Shown here: positions 47,029-59,520 of the stretch, in pieces | Layout: every line of letters starts with the position of its first letter | Position numbering within the stretch: the first letter of the stretch is position 1 | DNA from: Druceiella hillmani | Taxonomy: Eukaryota; Arthropoda; Insecta; Lepidoptera; Hepialidae | DNA: 64,000 nt | Direction of reading: 5' to 3' | Assembly: GCA_039881145.1 (NCBI GenBank) | Contig: JAYKKI010000138.1 | Coordinates: 1,417,501-1,481,500 of the forward strand | Notes under the pieces: model-generated | Databases searched by the model: none | Seen by the model: the letters and a program-made list of their open reading frames with translations, nothing else | Told to the model about the DNA's origin: nothing | Translations under genes and position numbers: made by a program

Positions 47029-47577
47029 ATATAAATAAATATATTATACATGTATTATTTTACTTAAATACAAGGTTTTTTCAACAGTTATTTATCTTAA
47101 CTGGTTTCACAGAAAAATTATTAAAAACGTCAAAACACGTATTGCAAATTCATTCAGTATAAAATAAAACTTTTAAAACTTAAATAACTTTCATGCATTT
47201 TTTCAGCACGTCTGAAACTATGATTGTCTTCGACTTCGACTACAAACATACATAAACGTTTAAGTATTTTTCAATTTCGTAATCAATTAATTTTCTTTTA
47301 ATGTAATATAATTTTTTCACTTCACTGAATTGAGCTCCATTTTGTTTGAAAACTTTGTGTCTTTGTGAGAGCTTAAATTGTTAGTTGCAATTGGCAGTGC
47401 TTTATGAGGGATTTGTTTGAAAAGGAAAGACTGTATTGCGTTACTGAAATGTCAGATGTCTGAGAAATTATTTACTTCTTTCAAAAGCTCATTTCTTTCC
47501 AGCTTATTAATAAAACAGGCCAAGGTATCTGAGGAAATTTTTAATTAAAAATAAGAATATGAAGACAGGAAATTACG
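47026..47577. other. Gene-free AT-rich stretch
   Basis: Nothing supported. Confidence 0.4.
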
Positions 47578-47667
47578 TGAGTACGTGCGTGTGCGTGTAC
47601 ATGTGCGTACGCGTGCGTGTATGCGTGTGTGTATGTGTGTGTGTGTGTGCGCGTGTGGGGGGGGGGG
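47578..47667 (+). repeat. Degenerate (GT)n tract ending in an 11-base G run
   Basis: Alternating purine-pyrimidine GTGCGT/GTGTGT sequence for about 80 bp, then eleven G residues (47,657-47,667). It is the only purely G/T-rich block in the window. Confidence 0.95.
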
Positions 47668-48129
47668 AATTCTTAGTGCAATATTCTAATGAATAACGAA
47701 TGTAATACTTGTTAAATGAAACAGTTCAACTATATAAAGAGAAACGTTTTCAACATAGACATTGGGGTATTGTAGGCGTTGATTTTTAAATATACTATAA
47801 CTTGACATAGTATTCCTGTTATTATAATATTGACAGTATAATCGTATAACAAATTAATAATGTTATAAATTTAGTTAATTGAAAACAAGTCATAATGAAG
47901 AAAGAGACACGGGAAAGTATTGATATGTAATGAAAATTAGGGTAATAAAAACTTACAAAAATAAAAATTATTCAGTTGAATTGCCGACGATTACGTATAT
48001 AGTTATTATATTCGAAAAATCAGGGTATTAAACTTTCGTGGATTGAAAAATGTTATCTCTAAAAATACCGTTGAGAAAATTCCTTTAATTTCAAGTTAAT
48101 CGTGATGGAAATTGCTGTAAACATTTATA

Positions 48130-49198
48130 TTTTGAAGATACCTGAATCCATGGACATTAGCATGGAACAAATCGGCGATATTTCGTATAATCATTTGCAC
48201 ATGAAAAGGGTGTGTCCGCGATGGGTGCCGAAAATACTCACGCCACTGGACAAGCAGCATCGCATCACAACTTCGCAGCAGTTTTTGTCATCTGTGGCGA
48301 TAATCCTGACGATGTTTTTTCTCGTCTTGTCACTGTTGATGAAACATGGATTCTACGATCCGGAGTCAAAACTGGAGTCAATGCAGTAGATAGAAAAGGG
48401 AGAAAAGCCGCCACAGAAGTTCAAAATGGAAAGATCGGCGTCCAAGTTCATGGCCATTGTTTTTTGAAATTGTGAAGGAATTTTGTTCATCGACTACCTT
48501 CCTAAAATACTAGAAGGATAGAATACTGTTACGCCGCCTTGTCGACAAAAGTGCGTCAAGTGGTTGCCGAGAAAAAGAGAGGCAAACTAGAGAAAAGAGT
48601 CTTGTTTTTGCGAGACAATGCGCCCATCCATATTGCGCGAGTTGCGAGGCGTGCCCTCGCTGAGACAGGATTTGAAGGGATCAACCACCCACCCTACAGT
48701 CAACCCTTAAGTAAATTAAAGACCATAGTTAATGTACATTTGTGTTTTATAGACTACATATGTGGTATCACTATCAATCAAAATTTGCATTACGCCAATT
48801 GTGAGCGCACCACAATGTCACTTCCACTATCACTTTCTTCACAACTTGAAAAACGATCATTTTGTATGCCGCCATCATGGGTTAAAATTTTTCTTTTCCT
48901 GGATCCTTTTTATATTGTAATTACTAATAATATTATAATTTGAACTTTATGTAACACGTAGAAAGATAAAAAATTAGCGATGTGTGCGAGCGACCTCCCC
49001 TACCGCGCGCTAAACCAGACCTGGACTCTAGCAATTATTTCTTCTTTTAAAATTTGAAAAAACCTCCAAGAACGGAGATTTTCCGGTGACGAAGAAATGA
49101 AGACTGCCGTAAACGAACATTTCCAAGACAAATACGGTGAACATTTTCTGACCGGGTTAAATGCCCTTTTAATAAATGTAAGAAGTGTACTGAAATAG
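48130..49198 (+). pseudogene. mariner transposase remnant
   Basis: D,D34D-type transposase remains appear in order: ESMDISMEQIGDI and MKRVCPRWVPKILTP (48,140-48,250); a frame change near 48,280, then NPDDVFSRLVTVDETWI with the first catalytic Asp (DETWI, 48,338-48,352); another change, then YDPESKLESMQ, FKMERSASKFMA and CEGILFIDYLP with stops in between; EKKRGKLEKRVLFLRDNAPI with the second catalytic Asp (48,614-48,616) and NHPPYS, ending at 48,700. After the insertion, PDLDSSNYFFF (from 49,015) has Asn where the third catalytic Asp belongs. After an indel in the A-run near 49,055 comes RRFSGDEEMKTAVNEHFQDK, ending VRSVLK-stop. The gene is multiply frameshifted and dead. Confidence 0.85.
48701..49014. 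mobile_element. About 314-bp insertion inside the mariner gene, unidentified
   Basis: The family motif PPYS-PDL-PSDY is cut exactly between CCACCCTACAGT and CCAGACCTGGAC, so the intervening sequence is foreign. It begins CAACCCTTAAGTAAATTAAA and ends CTACCGCGCGCTAAA. It has no open frame of its own. A short AACC repeat at the two edges could be a target duplication but is too short to trust. It may be a SINE or a MITE; I cannot assign it. Confidence 0.65.
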
Positions 49199-49277
49199 AG
49201 GGAGATTAAATTAAAAAATAAACTTTTTACACATTTCTATCAAAATTTTTAATAAAAAACTTTTCACCTCGGATATA

Positions 49278-50699
<1,422 letters not shown>

Positions 50700-51340
50700 T
50701 TTAATGAGAGAGAATGCGCAATGATGGGGTATTCGCACAATTATGAGTTAAACGGAACGGCGATAAAAAAATACCATCTGTATCGGATCTCGGTGTGATT
50801 ATGGACGACCATTTAACATTTCACAATAATTTCATCTAAACCTATCTGAAAATCTATATTTGCTAGGATTTGTCATGAAAAGTTCCCACGATTTCTATAA
50901 AAATGTGTATATTGCGACTTCGTTTAACTCTCTAATTCATAGTATGCTTAATACCTATGCACTCTTCTGGTCTCCTCATGAAGAGATTTTTTATTTACGT
51001 TAGAGACAATAATAAAAAAGTCAAACAGATTTTAATGTAAAAAAATTTCAATATAAAATTATCTTCAATTCCAATGAGAACTGCTTTTGGTTTTGCAGTT
51101 TTCTTAATAAAGATATAATTATATGGTCAATCTCTTGGTCCTGGGTTTGGTAACGGTTTATGCTCCTAACTCTTAAGTGAGAGTACAAAGTCATAGTTTT
51201 TTTCATCTACCTAGAACACGCACGAACATCCTACGCTCACCCGTTTTTTCACGTAATAACGTTGGTCAACACGGTAATGAGAGGAATACCTTATATTGAC
51301 ATTTATTTTATTTCATTGACCAGGAGAATGCGATTTTGGA
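50700..51340 (+). pseudogene. Decayed LINE reverse-transcriptase C-terminal fragment
   Basis: Translation in shifting frames gives PSVSDLGVIMDDHLTFHNNF (50,774-50,836), then LGFVMKSSHDFYKNVYIATS and FNSLIHSMLNTYALFWSPHE (50,863-50,983). The later HPFFHVITLVNTVMRGIPY and IDIYFISLTRRMRFW (about 51,240-51,340) follow the order seen at the C-terminal side of many insect LINE reverse transcriptases (the SDLGV motif, the LxxTLxxSLVRSxLEY-type helix, the SP(H/Y) end and a terminal IDIF-type motif). Frame changes and stops abound. It differs from the corresponding part of the 22-kb LINE, so it is another family, in the CR1/jockey group by my reading. The left border is not visible. Confidence 0.65.
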
Positions 51341-52008
51341 GTTACCTGGTAGACTACGATTGATGACTAATTTTAAATTACATCTACTTTATTCTGTTTA
51401 TTTAAATATTATGTAATTATTTGTATTATGAACTATTACACTTTTGAAGCTAGAACGTGCCCAATGCTTTGGAGTAACCTGTTAATTAGACATAGGTTTT
51501 TATTAATTATAAAACAAATAAATAAACAGAAAAAGAAGGAAAAATGTAAGAAATTAAATTCATCTTTTCTTAATATGATAAATCTTGTTACATGCCTTTC
51601 AATAAAATCTTGTCACATTGTCAATCACTTTAATTATAAAAGTTATGTAAACGAAATAAAATTGATTTTGATGCCTTCATCTGAAAACAAAATTGGAGGG
51701 ATGCAATAGCAGTGTAATTCAGCATTAAAAGTTACGGTACAGTTGCTGCAGTGTCCCTTTAAGTTTTTTTTTCGTTACCTGTTTACGAAACAGCTTGCAC
51801 AAATATAAGAGATTTCGTTAAGGAAAGAGAGAAACTTGAAGCTTAAAGTTAAGGATTACGAGAGATTATAAGAACATTTGTAGACGACCTTTGTATATTG
51901 AATGCGTTTATGTAGGACAGATTAAACAGAGAAAAACTTTGACAGGGAAAAAGTTCTCGTACTTAGTTGGGTTAAAGAGAAAAAAGAGGTTGACCAGAGG
52001 GTGGCTTG

Positions 52009-52096
52009 AAATAGCGTAAAAATAACCTACAACAATAGCGGATTCGGAGATATATCACCGAAACCACTAATGTTATAAGTTATTTTTACGCTATTT
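52009..52096. repeat. 88-bp imperfect palindrome (hairpin)
   Basis: The left arm AATAGCGTAAAAATAAC (52,010-) pairs with GTTATTTTTACGCTATT (to 52,095). Pairing continues inward with about four mismatches, and the inner part TTCGGAGATATATCACCGAA is itself nearly palindromic. Almost the whole 88 bp can form one hairpin. Confidence 0.8.
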
Positions 52097-53504
52097 TTAA
52101 TTTTATTACAACTCTCTTGCAACATAACAAATACAATAAGTAAGGACATCACCCAACATCAATCTTTAATCAAATTAACATTTGCACTTATCAAAATATT
52201 TGAATAGAAAATTGTGAAAGAAGGGAAATTACTCAGAACACAAACAATATCAAAGGAAAAATATTTGTATGCACATGTATATTCAGTAATTTTTCCTTAT
52301 TGAATTTCCGTACGGGCCGAACGGTATCTTATTATTGTGCAACGTTATCTGTCGGCCCAGCTATTAACCCATCGATGTTTGTTTATTGATGGCGTTTAAT
52401 TTATAAAGGAAGTAAAATAGAATTTCACATACAATATATTGTCATTTGATTCAAAGCTAAATGTTTAAATTTGAAAATACTTGCGTGCAATGATGAAAAT
52501 TTATATGCAATATTAATTACGTTCATAATTCATAAATAATTTAATTAAGAAAAATTGTGAAAATTTTCTGTGATTTTCATTCAAGCCAAAATCGTTTCTA
52601 TAGATCTTGCTTTGCTTTTTGCCTTTTTTAAATTATAATTTTGTTTTCTTTGTTTTAATAATTACATTATTTGCGAGTTATTATTTACAGTATACAGCTT
52701 ACATATTACATTCTACGTATAAATATTATAGAATATGAAAATATTTCTCTTTGTATTCTAACATTTAGCGAAAATAGACATACTTAGATAATATATGAAC
52801 AATACAGAGATCATTTAGACATATTTAATAATAAAATTTTTATCTAATAATCATATTCCAAAATTTAACATCTTGTTATTTTTATGTAACGATGATTTTA
52901 GCATCAAAATAACCAACTTTTAATTTTATATAAATATCTTCTGTTTATGAAAGATATAAGATTAAGCTGGATCTAATCGCAATTCAACCATTGTTAGCAA
53001 TTAAGTTATAGTAAGCTTTCCAAATGCGCGTAAATATAAACGCCCATTCCACAATCTTCACTTTGCTTCGGCATGAGCCTTATTTTCATTTCCGATAATG
53101 GTTTTTCCGGAGAATCACCCAGCGTCATGCTGTATAAAAACGTAACCGATACTAATTTTCACCGAAAGTTGCAAAGTACCGGAAATTATCCTTACGTCAA
53201 TAGCTATGTTAGGGTTTTGAAAAATGGGAGGTTTTATAGTGCTATGACTTTCTGGTTTATATATAGTAGCTACATATCTTATTTGATTTGCTCAAATTTT
53301 CTAAAAACGAAAGCTAATTATAGTAATTCTTTATCTATTAACATTCGCTTTTTTTCAAAGTTTTATCTGATTATTTTTTTTACAGAACCTGCGGTTTTCG
53401 GTTTTGTACACTTGATTAATCGCCGCTGTGTTAAAATAAGTATTTAAAATCATTCCAATTATTTAAAATAATTATGAATTCGAATTTATACATAAACACA
53501 TCTG

Positions 53505-53520
<16 letters not shown>

Positions 53521-53575
<55 letters not shown>
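53521..53575. repeat. (TA)n microsatellite
   Basis: Uninterrupted TA tract, with a further imperfect TA run just to its left. Confidence 0.97.
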
Positions 53576-53577
<2 letters not shown>

Positions 53578-54834
53578 TTATATATTCTAAAACTAAAAAG
53601 TACAATGCAGGTCAATATATAGCTTCTTCCCTGCCTTGGAAAATTGGTGTTCTTTATAAATTTAAAACGTAAATAGTAAGATAATGCAAATCACAGAACT
53701 GGATATCGTTTGCCAAAGAAATTTGTGGTAGCGTTTATATAAATTATTAAAACCCATGGCTAGGTAATTAGAAACATTGCAGCGGAAAGAAATATCATGC
53801 AATTGAGTAATCCGAACACCAACTTTGAAAGTGACGAAATAATATAGCCCCATATAGAAAAAACTTAATTAACAAGAACTGACTGTATTGAAATGACGTA
53901 ATTTTTTGGAATTAAATACATTCAATAAATTTAAAAAATAAGTTTAACAATAATTTTTCGTTAAATACATGTTAATTAGACCATTTTACTTTAATTTGAT
54001 AATATACAGTATACATTCTTGAACAGAGATTTTCTCCATCCTCCTCCAACGGGGTCTATAGGTCGTTAGTCTGATCTAGGTCGCTCTGACGACTGTCTTC
54101 ACGTAAGTTAAATAAATAAGAAACGTGAAGTCCAATAATATTGTATAAAAAACCTGCGTGTTGTAAGTGGTGAAATGGCTTTATTGGAATAAAAAACTCA
54201 TTATTATTATTATTATGTGATATATACCGTGTTATGCAAAGGATTTGATGTTTCTGCGTCTGTTAAAAAAAGCAAGAATATTTTGTAATTAGTGAGTCAG
54301 TGAGCAAATTAGAAATTTTCGGGGATCTAATTCTTAGAATTTATAACAGTAGACTAAGATTTTAACCTAACATACCCGATAGGTCTTGAGTTAGAAAGCC
54401 GTTAGAAGTATAACATGTTCTTAAGGTTTTGTTAAAGGAACTTAAATATTTTTTTATTTTAAAATATTTTCATCTATCCTTCTGTTTATCTGCTTTAAGA
54501 ATTATTTTTTCAAAGACTACTAGACCGATTTTATTAGAACTGGGAGAGTATATAACAGACAATTAACGAAAAGATATTTTTATCAAGCGTGCTGCATTTA
54601 AAAAAAATGCATTTTAATAAATCTTCATCCTTAATGTTAATTTACATGCAGATATGTTTAAAATTTAGAAACGTGAGATCGTAATACTGAAACAGTCATA
54701 TATGCAAGAACGTCCGGAAAATGGACATAATGGAAGTGTGAAGCTTTGTAAATCGACAGATGCACCGGAAGAAGCAGCAATTCTGCCATTAACACACTAG
54801 GTTTATTAATTAAGGATAAATTTTAACAATATAA

Positions 54835-54848
54835 TTATATATATATAT

Positions 54849-54918
<70 letters not shown>
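54835..54918. repeat. (TA)n microsatellite, interrupted near left end
   Basis: TA tract with ACAT interruptions at about 54,851 and 54,859. Confidence 0.96.
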
Positions 54919-54921
<3 letters not shown>

Positions 54922-55109
54922 ACTAAAACATGAAGTCTTAAAGGTACATTTTAAACCAAACAAATTGAAAAGTAATTAAACCAATGTGATATCGTCGTAA
55001 ACTAATGGTTGTGGAAACTATATAACACAGGTGAGACGTCCTAAAATTGATTCTTCATAATACTACTATTACCGAAATTAAAATTTGATATTTCAAAACA
55101 CTACTAAAA

Positions 55110-55252
55110 CGCATAAATTTACGTCAATATTACGTTTTTAATTCTTCACGATATTTAGGTACAGAACTTTGCTACCTAAAATTTACTACGTAAATTTCTG
55201 CAGCTAAATATCATGAAAAATTAAAAACGTAATGTGGACGTAAATTTACGCG
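55110..55252. repeat. Diverged foldback, about 45-bp arms
   Basis: The left arm (ATTTACGTC, ATTACGTTTTTAATT, ATATTTAG) pairs in order with the right arm (CTAAATAT, AATTAAAAACGTAAT, GACGTAAAT), with several mismatches and about 40 bp between. No gene lies near it. Confidence 0.65.
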
Positions 55253-56475
55253 AATGCTTTCTGCTTATAAGATTTAACACTGCATTGAGAAATGTGGTGT
55301 ACAGCAAATTAATTTCAAAGAAAGCGCCGGTGAATTTTAATAAAAGGGCTCTTATCTAAATGTTTATGAAACGCAAATGGAACATTTATCTTGCAAAATT
55401 AATACAAAAGGGAAAAATGGTATCATTTGAAATTATGCGCAGAAAATTTCTGTGTGATTTAATCAAATATTAGAACAGTAAAATTTATTTAAGGAGAATC
55501 TTTATGAAATGAGAGCTTAATAAAAAAGTACACTCCGAAAAATAATACATGAAAAACTAATTGAACTGACAATCAAAAGAAAAGATGTTATATAAATGTG
55601 GTAATTCCTTATCACGATAGAAACATTAGAAATTCATTACCGTCTATCGAGTCGGTTGCGATGACGAGACAAAAAAATATATTAAATATAAAATGTTTAT
55701 AAACAAAACATGAATGTTTTAATTTTACCTGTTTGGCTTAAGGGAGACTTTCCGTTTGACAATGACGACATTTGTGAGAAATTGTCCAAGAGAAACTTTC
55801 TCATTTGAGCAGCTCAAACAAAAAAATATATATTTCTTGTCGCGGCTTATAAACGTCAAATTTGTTTCATACAGATTTGAGAACTGCTAACGATCCCTCT
55901 TAAAGGATGGTGATTTTGGTAACTCACTGTCGGAGATCCCACTGTTGGAGGTTACTGATCTCACCGTCGAAGATCCGTTGACATCATGACTTTCTGAAAA
56001 ATGGTGGTAAAATAGTGAAATGGTCTATTTGAGCTACTGTGTCTTCTGGTTCAGAAAAATATCAGCATATTCTTTTGCAACTCCATCAGTCTCAAGAAAA
56101 TAATATTTACGAAAGTAATATTTTAAAATGATATTATTTTTAATACCGACCATGGTATTAACGTTAAAAGTATGGAACTTCCATAGCAGCATATACAAAG
56201 TTTTACTTTGTCATATATTTTCAGATTACACCGTCGGCTTCCTCATAAATAGCAATAAAAATTATAACAAAAAAAATTTCTCAACATGTTGGCCACACGT
56301 TAAATACTCTGAGTTTTTCCACAATATTTCTTCTGTAATCGTATCTCATTTCAAAGTTTAATCTTTGCACTCTCACATAATATAAAAATTATTGTGAAAT
56401 AATACAAGTTAAAAATATATTAAAAATATACTTTCAAAGTTACAAATATATTGAGAAATATTGATATGCAAGCAT

Positions 56476-56595
56476 TACCGATGCGATTTCGTTCCCGTGG
56501 AATTCGGTACAAGAAAAGTTATTAGGAATTTTTTGCGATTTTTCTTTTTTTTTCTCTCACAGTTTTATGAGCATAAAGTATGATAAGACTGCTAT
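56476..56595 (+). repeat. Fragment of the GGAATTC repeat family
   Basis: TTTCGTTCCCGTGGAATTCG, AAAAGTTATTAGGAATTTTT, a T-run and GAGCATAAAG align in order with 1,755-1,870 and 20,970-21,140. Confidence 0.55.
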
Positions 56596-59331
56596 TAGAT
56601 GGTTTTTGCAGTACCAGTGTCATAATATCCACCAAGTCAGGATGTTGTTTGTATATCGGTAATACCCAGATAAAAAGAATATTATATATGGCTCAAAGTT
56701 ATAAAATATCATATATCATATACCTAAATTTTGAAAAATTACATATGTGGAAAGTGACCACAAAAGCTCAAAAACTAATTTATCGAGGGGTTTTTTTTCC
56801 TTAAATATGTATCAAATTAACGAGGGTAATGTTTAACTAAATTACATAATTTTTTCCTTAATTCTCCCGTTAAGTTTTTCATGATGAATATATTTTAAAT
56901 TATGTTTTTCGTGGTTTTTGCAGGTATCTCTCTATAACAAGTTTTAAAATCCATGTGGTGATACAATAAAATGAGCTGTTATTCACGATTGAGACTGAAC
57001 GAATGATACATAAGTTATTCACGGGCTGTAATAAATTTATTTAAAACAAATTTATAATGAAAAACTGAAATGCGAACATAACACATGGTATATTCCTAAA
57101 AATTACCGTAAAGGGAATACGACACCAATCCTCATTTTGGTGTATTTTACGTTAAATTTAACTTAGTCCATACGAAATGGGTTACAATCCAACATAATAT
57201 GAAAGCGGGCACATATCCGAGCAACAATAAATAAATGGAAAAAGGAATGCTATCTGTACCAAAAAGCCCATCACTGTTTCGCACTGTATTTAATTAAATT
57301 CAAATGAATTTGTTTTAGGGTAACAAATTAAATTTAACATGTACTGATTTTATCTGTACAAATCTTTTATTACGCGGTAGAGTACAAAAGTACTCGCCAT
57401 TGTTTACTTGTTTACACAGAACGATGACTATATCCAAAGCCCACGGAGCATGATTTTGTTTACATTGTCTTCTCTTTCCTTTACAGTTTACATGTTTTAC
57501 GCAGTATGAATTTGTTATCAGCCATACGTCTTGTGGGAAGGACGATTATATGATAATAATTACGACTGTAAAAATATACAATGTGAGCAAACTAATGTTA
57601 CTTAATCATTAAATTAATATTGTCTTTTATTTTCAACAATACAACCAGTGAAATAAGATGCAACGTTTAAAAAATATTCAATAAGATACAATAAAAAAAA
57701 TATTATACAATAATGTTATGGCTAGCAGCAACGCAATAAGTATGCAGTGTCCCGAATTATACTTCCCTACTTGAATATCAAACTATATACATTTTATAAA
57801 TTTTTAAGTCATCGTGATCGTAAAAGATTATGGCGGCTCCATAATTATTCTAATATTCTGATAGTTGGAGCAGTTATTGCGATTCGTTTTGTGAATTTTT
57901 AAAAAGTAAAAACTGGGGAATATAATTTAACAATTCCTATTAATTTTATTTTAAATATTCTAGAAATTACAGTCTTTCAGTTATATCCATCTTTCTTGTT
58001 TATTAATATTATAAGAATCTCTGTACATTAATAAACCGAGTAAGAAATGGAAAGTGGTAAATAGTAATATAAAAGTTGTTAAAGTACCATTTAAAGGAAT
58101 TTTTTATCATTTAATTTTTGGAAAACATTTTCATTTTTAGAAAATATATATAGCATATATTTGCAATATTTCAGGCAACTTCATCTAAAACTGCAGAAAT
58201 TTTTAAGCTGTAATAGTCTGACAGACCCATACCAAATTATTCATCATGTTTCAAATATATTTTTTGATGTGGGATATCAGTCGTGTACTTAGTGGAGACG
58301 TTCTTTTTATAGCCGTAAACCAACAAAATAATATATGGTACTTGACACAAATTTCAGTATTCCAAGGAAAATCGCAGATATCATTACAGAGTTATATAAA
58401 TTTATCGTTAGGTGGCCATAAGATAGTATCACATATCTAAGTGACACCTCTGCGTTGTATGTATCAGCATAAAAGAAGTGGCACTACCAAGCTATATGAG
58501 ATTTACAATAAACTCTTCACGAATTTCTACCCATTCAAGAAGTAAACGATGCTCAGATATATTAACTCTTGCATACTTCTACTTTAAGCCATTCTTATAG
58601 AGAGAAATGCAGTGAAATGCTTACGAATAAGTCCGAATACAATCAAATTATGACAAGCAATAAAGAAAGTTCAATGAAAATATCAGACTGAATAGGTGAA
58701 TTTTAAAATCACATTTTATGTTTCTTATCAAAAATACTTATTGATATAAGCATTATCTTATAAATAACTTTAAAAGAATAAAACAAAATTAAAAGTCATT
58801 TCTCTTCAAGACAGGAGATGAAATATTGTTAAATATACTTTTTTACAAAAAGGTATTAATAGGAATCCTTCGAAGATTAAAAGTATGTATAAGGAATACG
58901 ATAATATTAAAAATATATGTGTTTGAAACTAATCAGTCAGTGTAAAAATTAATTTAGGAATAGAAGGTGGTTTTTACAATACAAAGAACTTTTCACAGGT
59001 CTACATTTCATGAATTGAAAGTATTTTGTAAAAATAGCTTAAAATCATAGACGAAATATCCAAGTGCGATATCCCTAGGTAAATACCAGGACATTCACTG
59101 AGATTCATTTTAGAGTTTGAAGAAAATTATCATAAAATTCACAGATTTTATAACAAGCGTGACGAAAGAAATAATTAGACTAGGAAAAATACTCAGAAAA
59201 AGGAAACGATGAATTTTAATGCAACTTTAAAGTTATAAGTACATTTTAGCCAAAGTGAACTTTTTTTGTTTAGCTATTGTGATTTATCGAATATATTCGA
59301 CGTTAATTTTGAAGAAATTCGTTATTCACAA

Positions 59332-59520
59332 TTAAATAAAACTAAGTGATGTAGTATATCTCTACTTTATTTAAGTTTTTTTGCTACGACCTAAGTTTCG
59401 TAGTATTACAACATATTCAGGTGGGCTATTAGCAAAGATGTTTTAATACAACGAAACCTAGGTCGTGGTAAAGAACTCAAAGAAAGTGGAAATAATACTA
59501 CATCACGTAGTTTCATTTAA
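59332..59520. mobile_element. TTAA-flanked foldback element, copy 2 (shorter)
   Basis: About 189 bp: TTAAATAAAACTAAGTGATG at the left and CATCACGTAGTTTCATTTAA at the right, with TTAA at both edges. Inside it has CGACCTAAGTTTCGTAGTAT, TTCAGGTGGGCTATTAGCAA and AACGAAACCTAGGTCG in the same order as the first copy, but it lacks the palindromic second half and the extra direct modules. It is therefore either a deletion form or the simpler ancestral form. Confidence 0.8.

Larger units (their letters stand above)
48100..49230 (+). mobile_element. mariner-type transposon remnant, interrupted
   Basis: A decayed mariner on the plus strand. The 5' terminal repeat and the N-terminal DNA-binding part are missing or unrecognisable. 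The recognisable transposase part is split in two by about 314 bp of foreign sequence (48,701-49,014). After the gene's end (TAG at 49,196) no clear terminal repeat is visible before the (TA)n tract at 49,279. Confidence 0.85.
51341..59331. other. Gene-free AT-rich stretch with scattered repeats
   Basis: Contains only the hairpins, (TA)n tracts and repeat fragments listed separately. Open frames at 51,428-51,709, 53,073-53,447, 56,128-56,361, 56,580-56,804 and 58,246-58,440 have no recognisable domain and a composition typical of AT-rich DNA. A piece at about 54,475-54,560 (CTACTAGACCGATTTTATTA, then GAACTGGGAG) resembles a phrase common in decayed insect TEs. At about 55,925-55,985 TCACTGTCGGAGATCC and TCACCGTCGAAGATCC form a short direct repeat. 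Confidence 0.4.

Noticed and set aside
53073..53447. 124-residue open frame starting MSLIFISDNGFSGESPSVM
   Set aside because: The first about 60 residues look less random than usual, but I recognise no domain, splice context or neighbour. The rest is low-complexity AT-rich translation.
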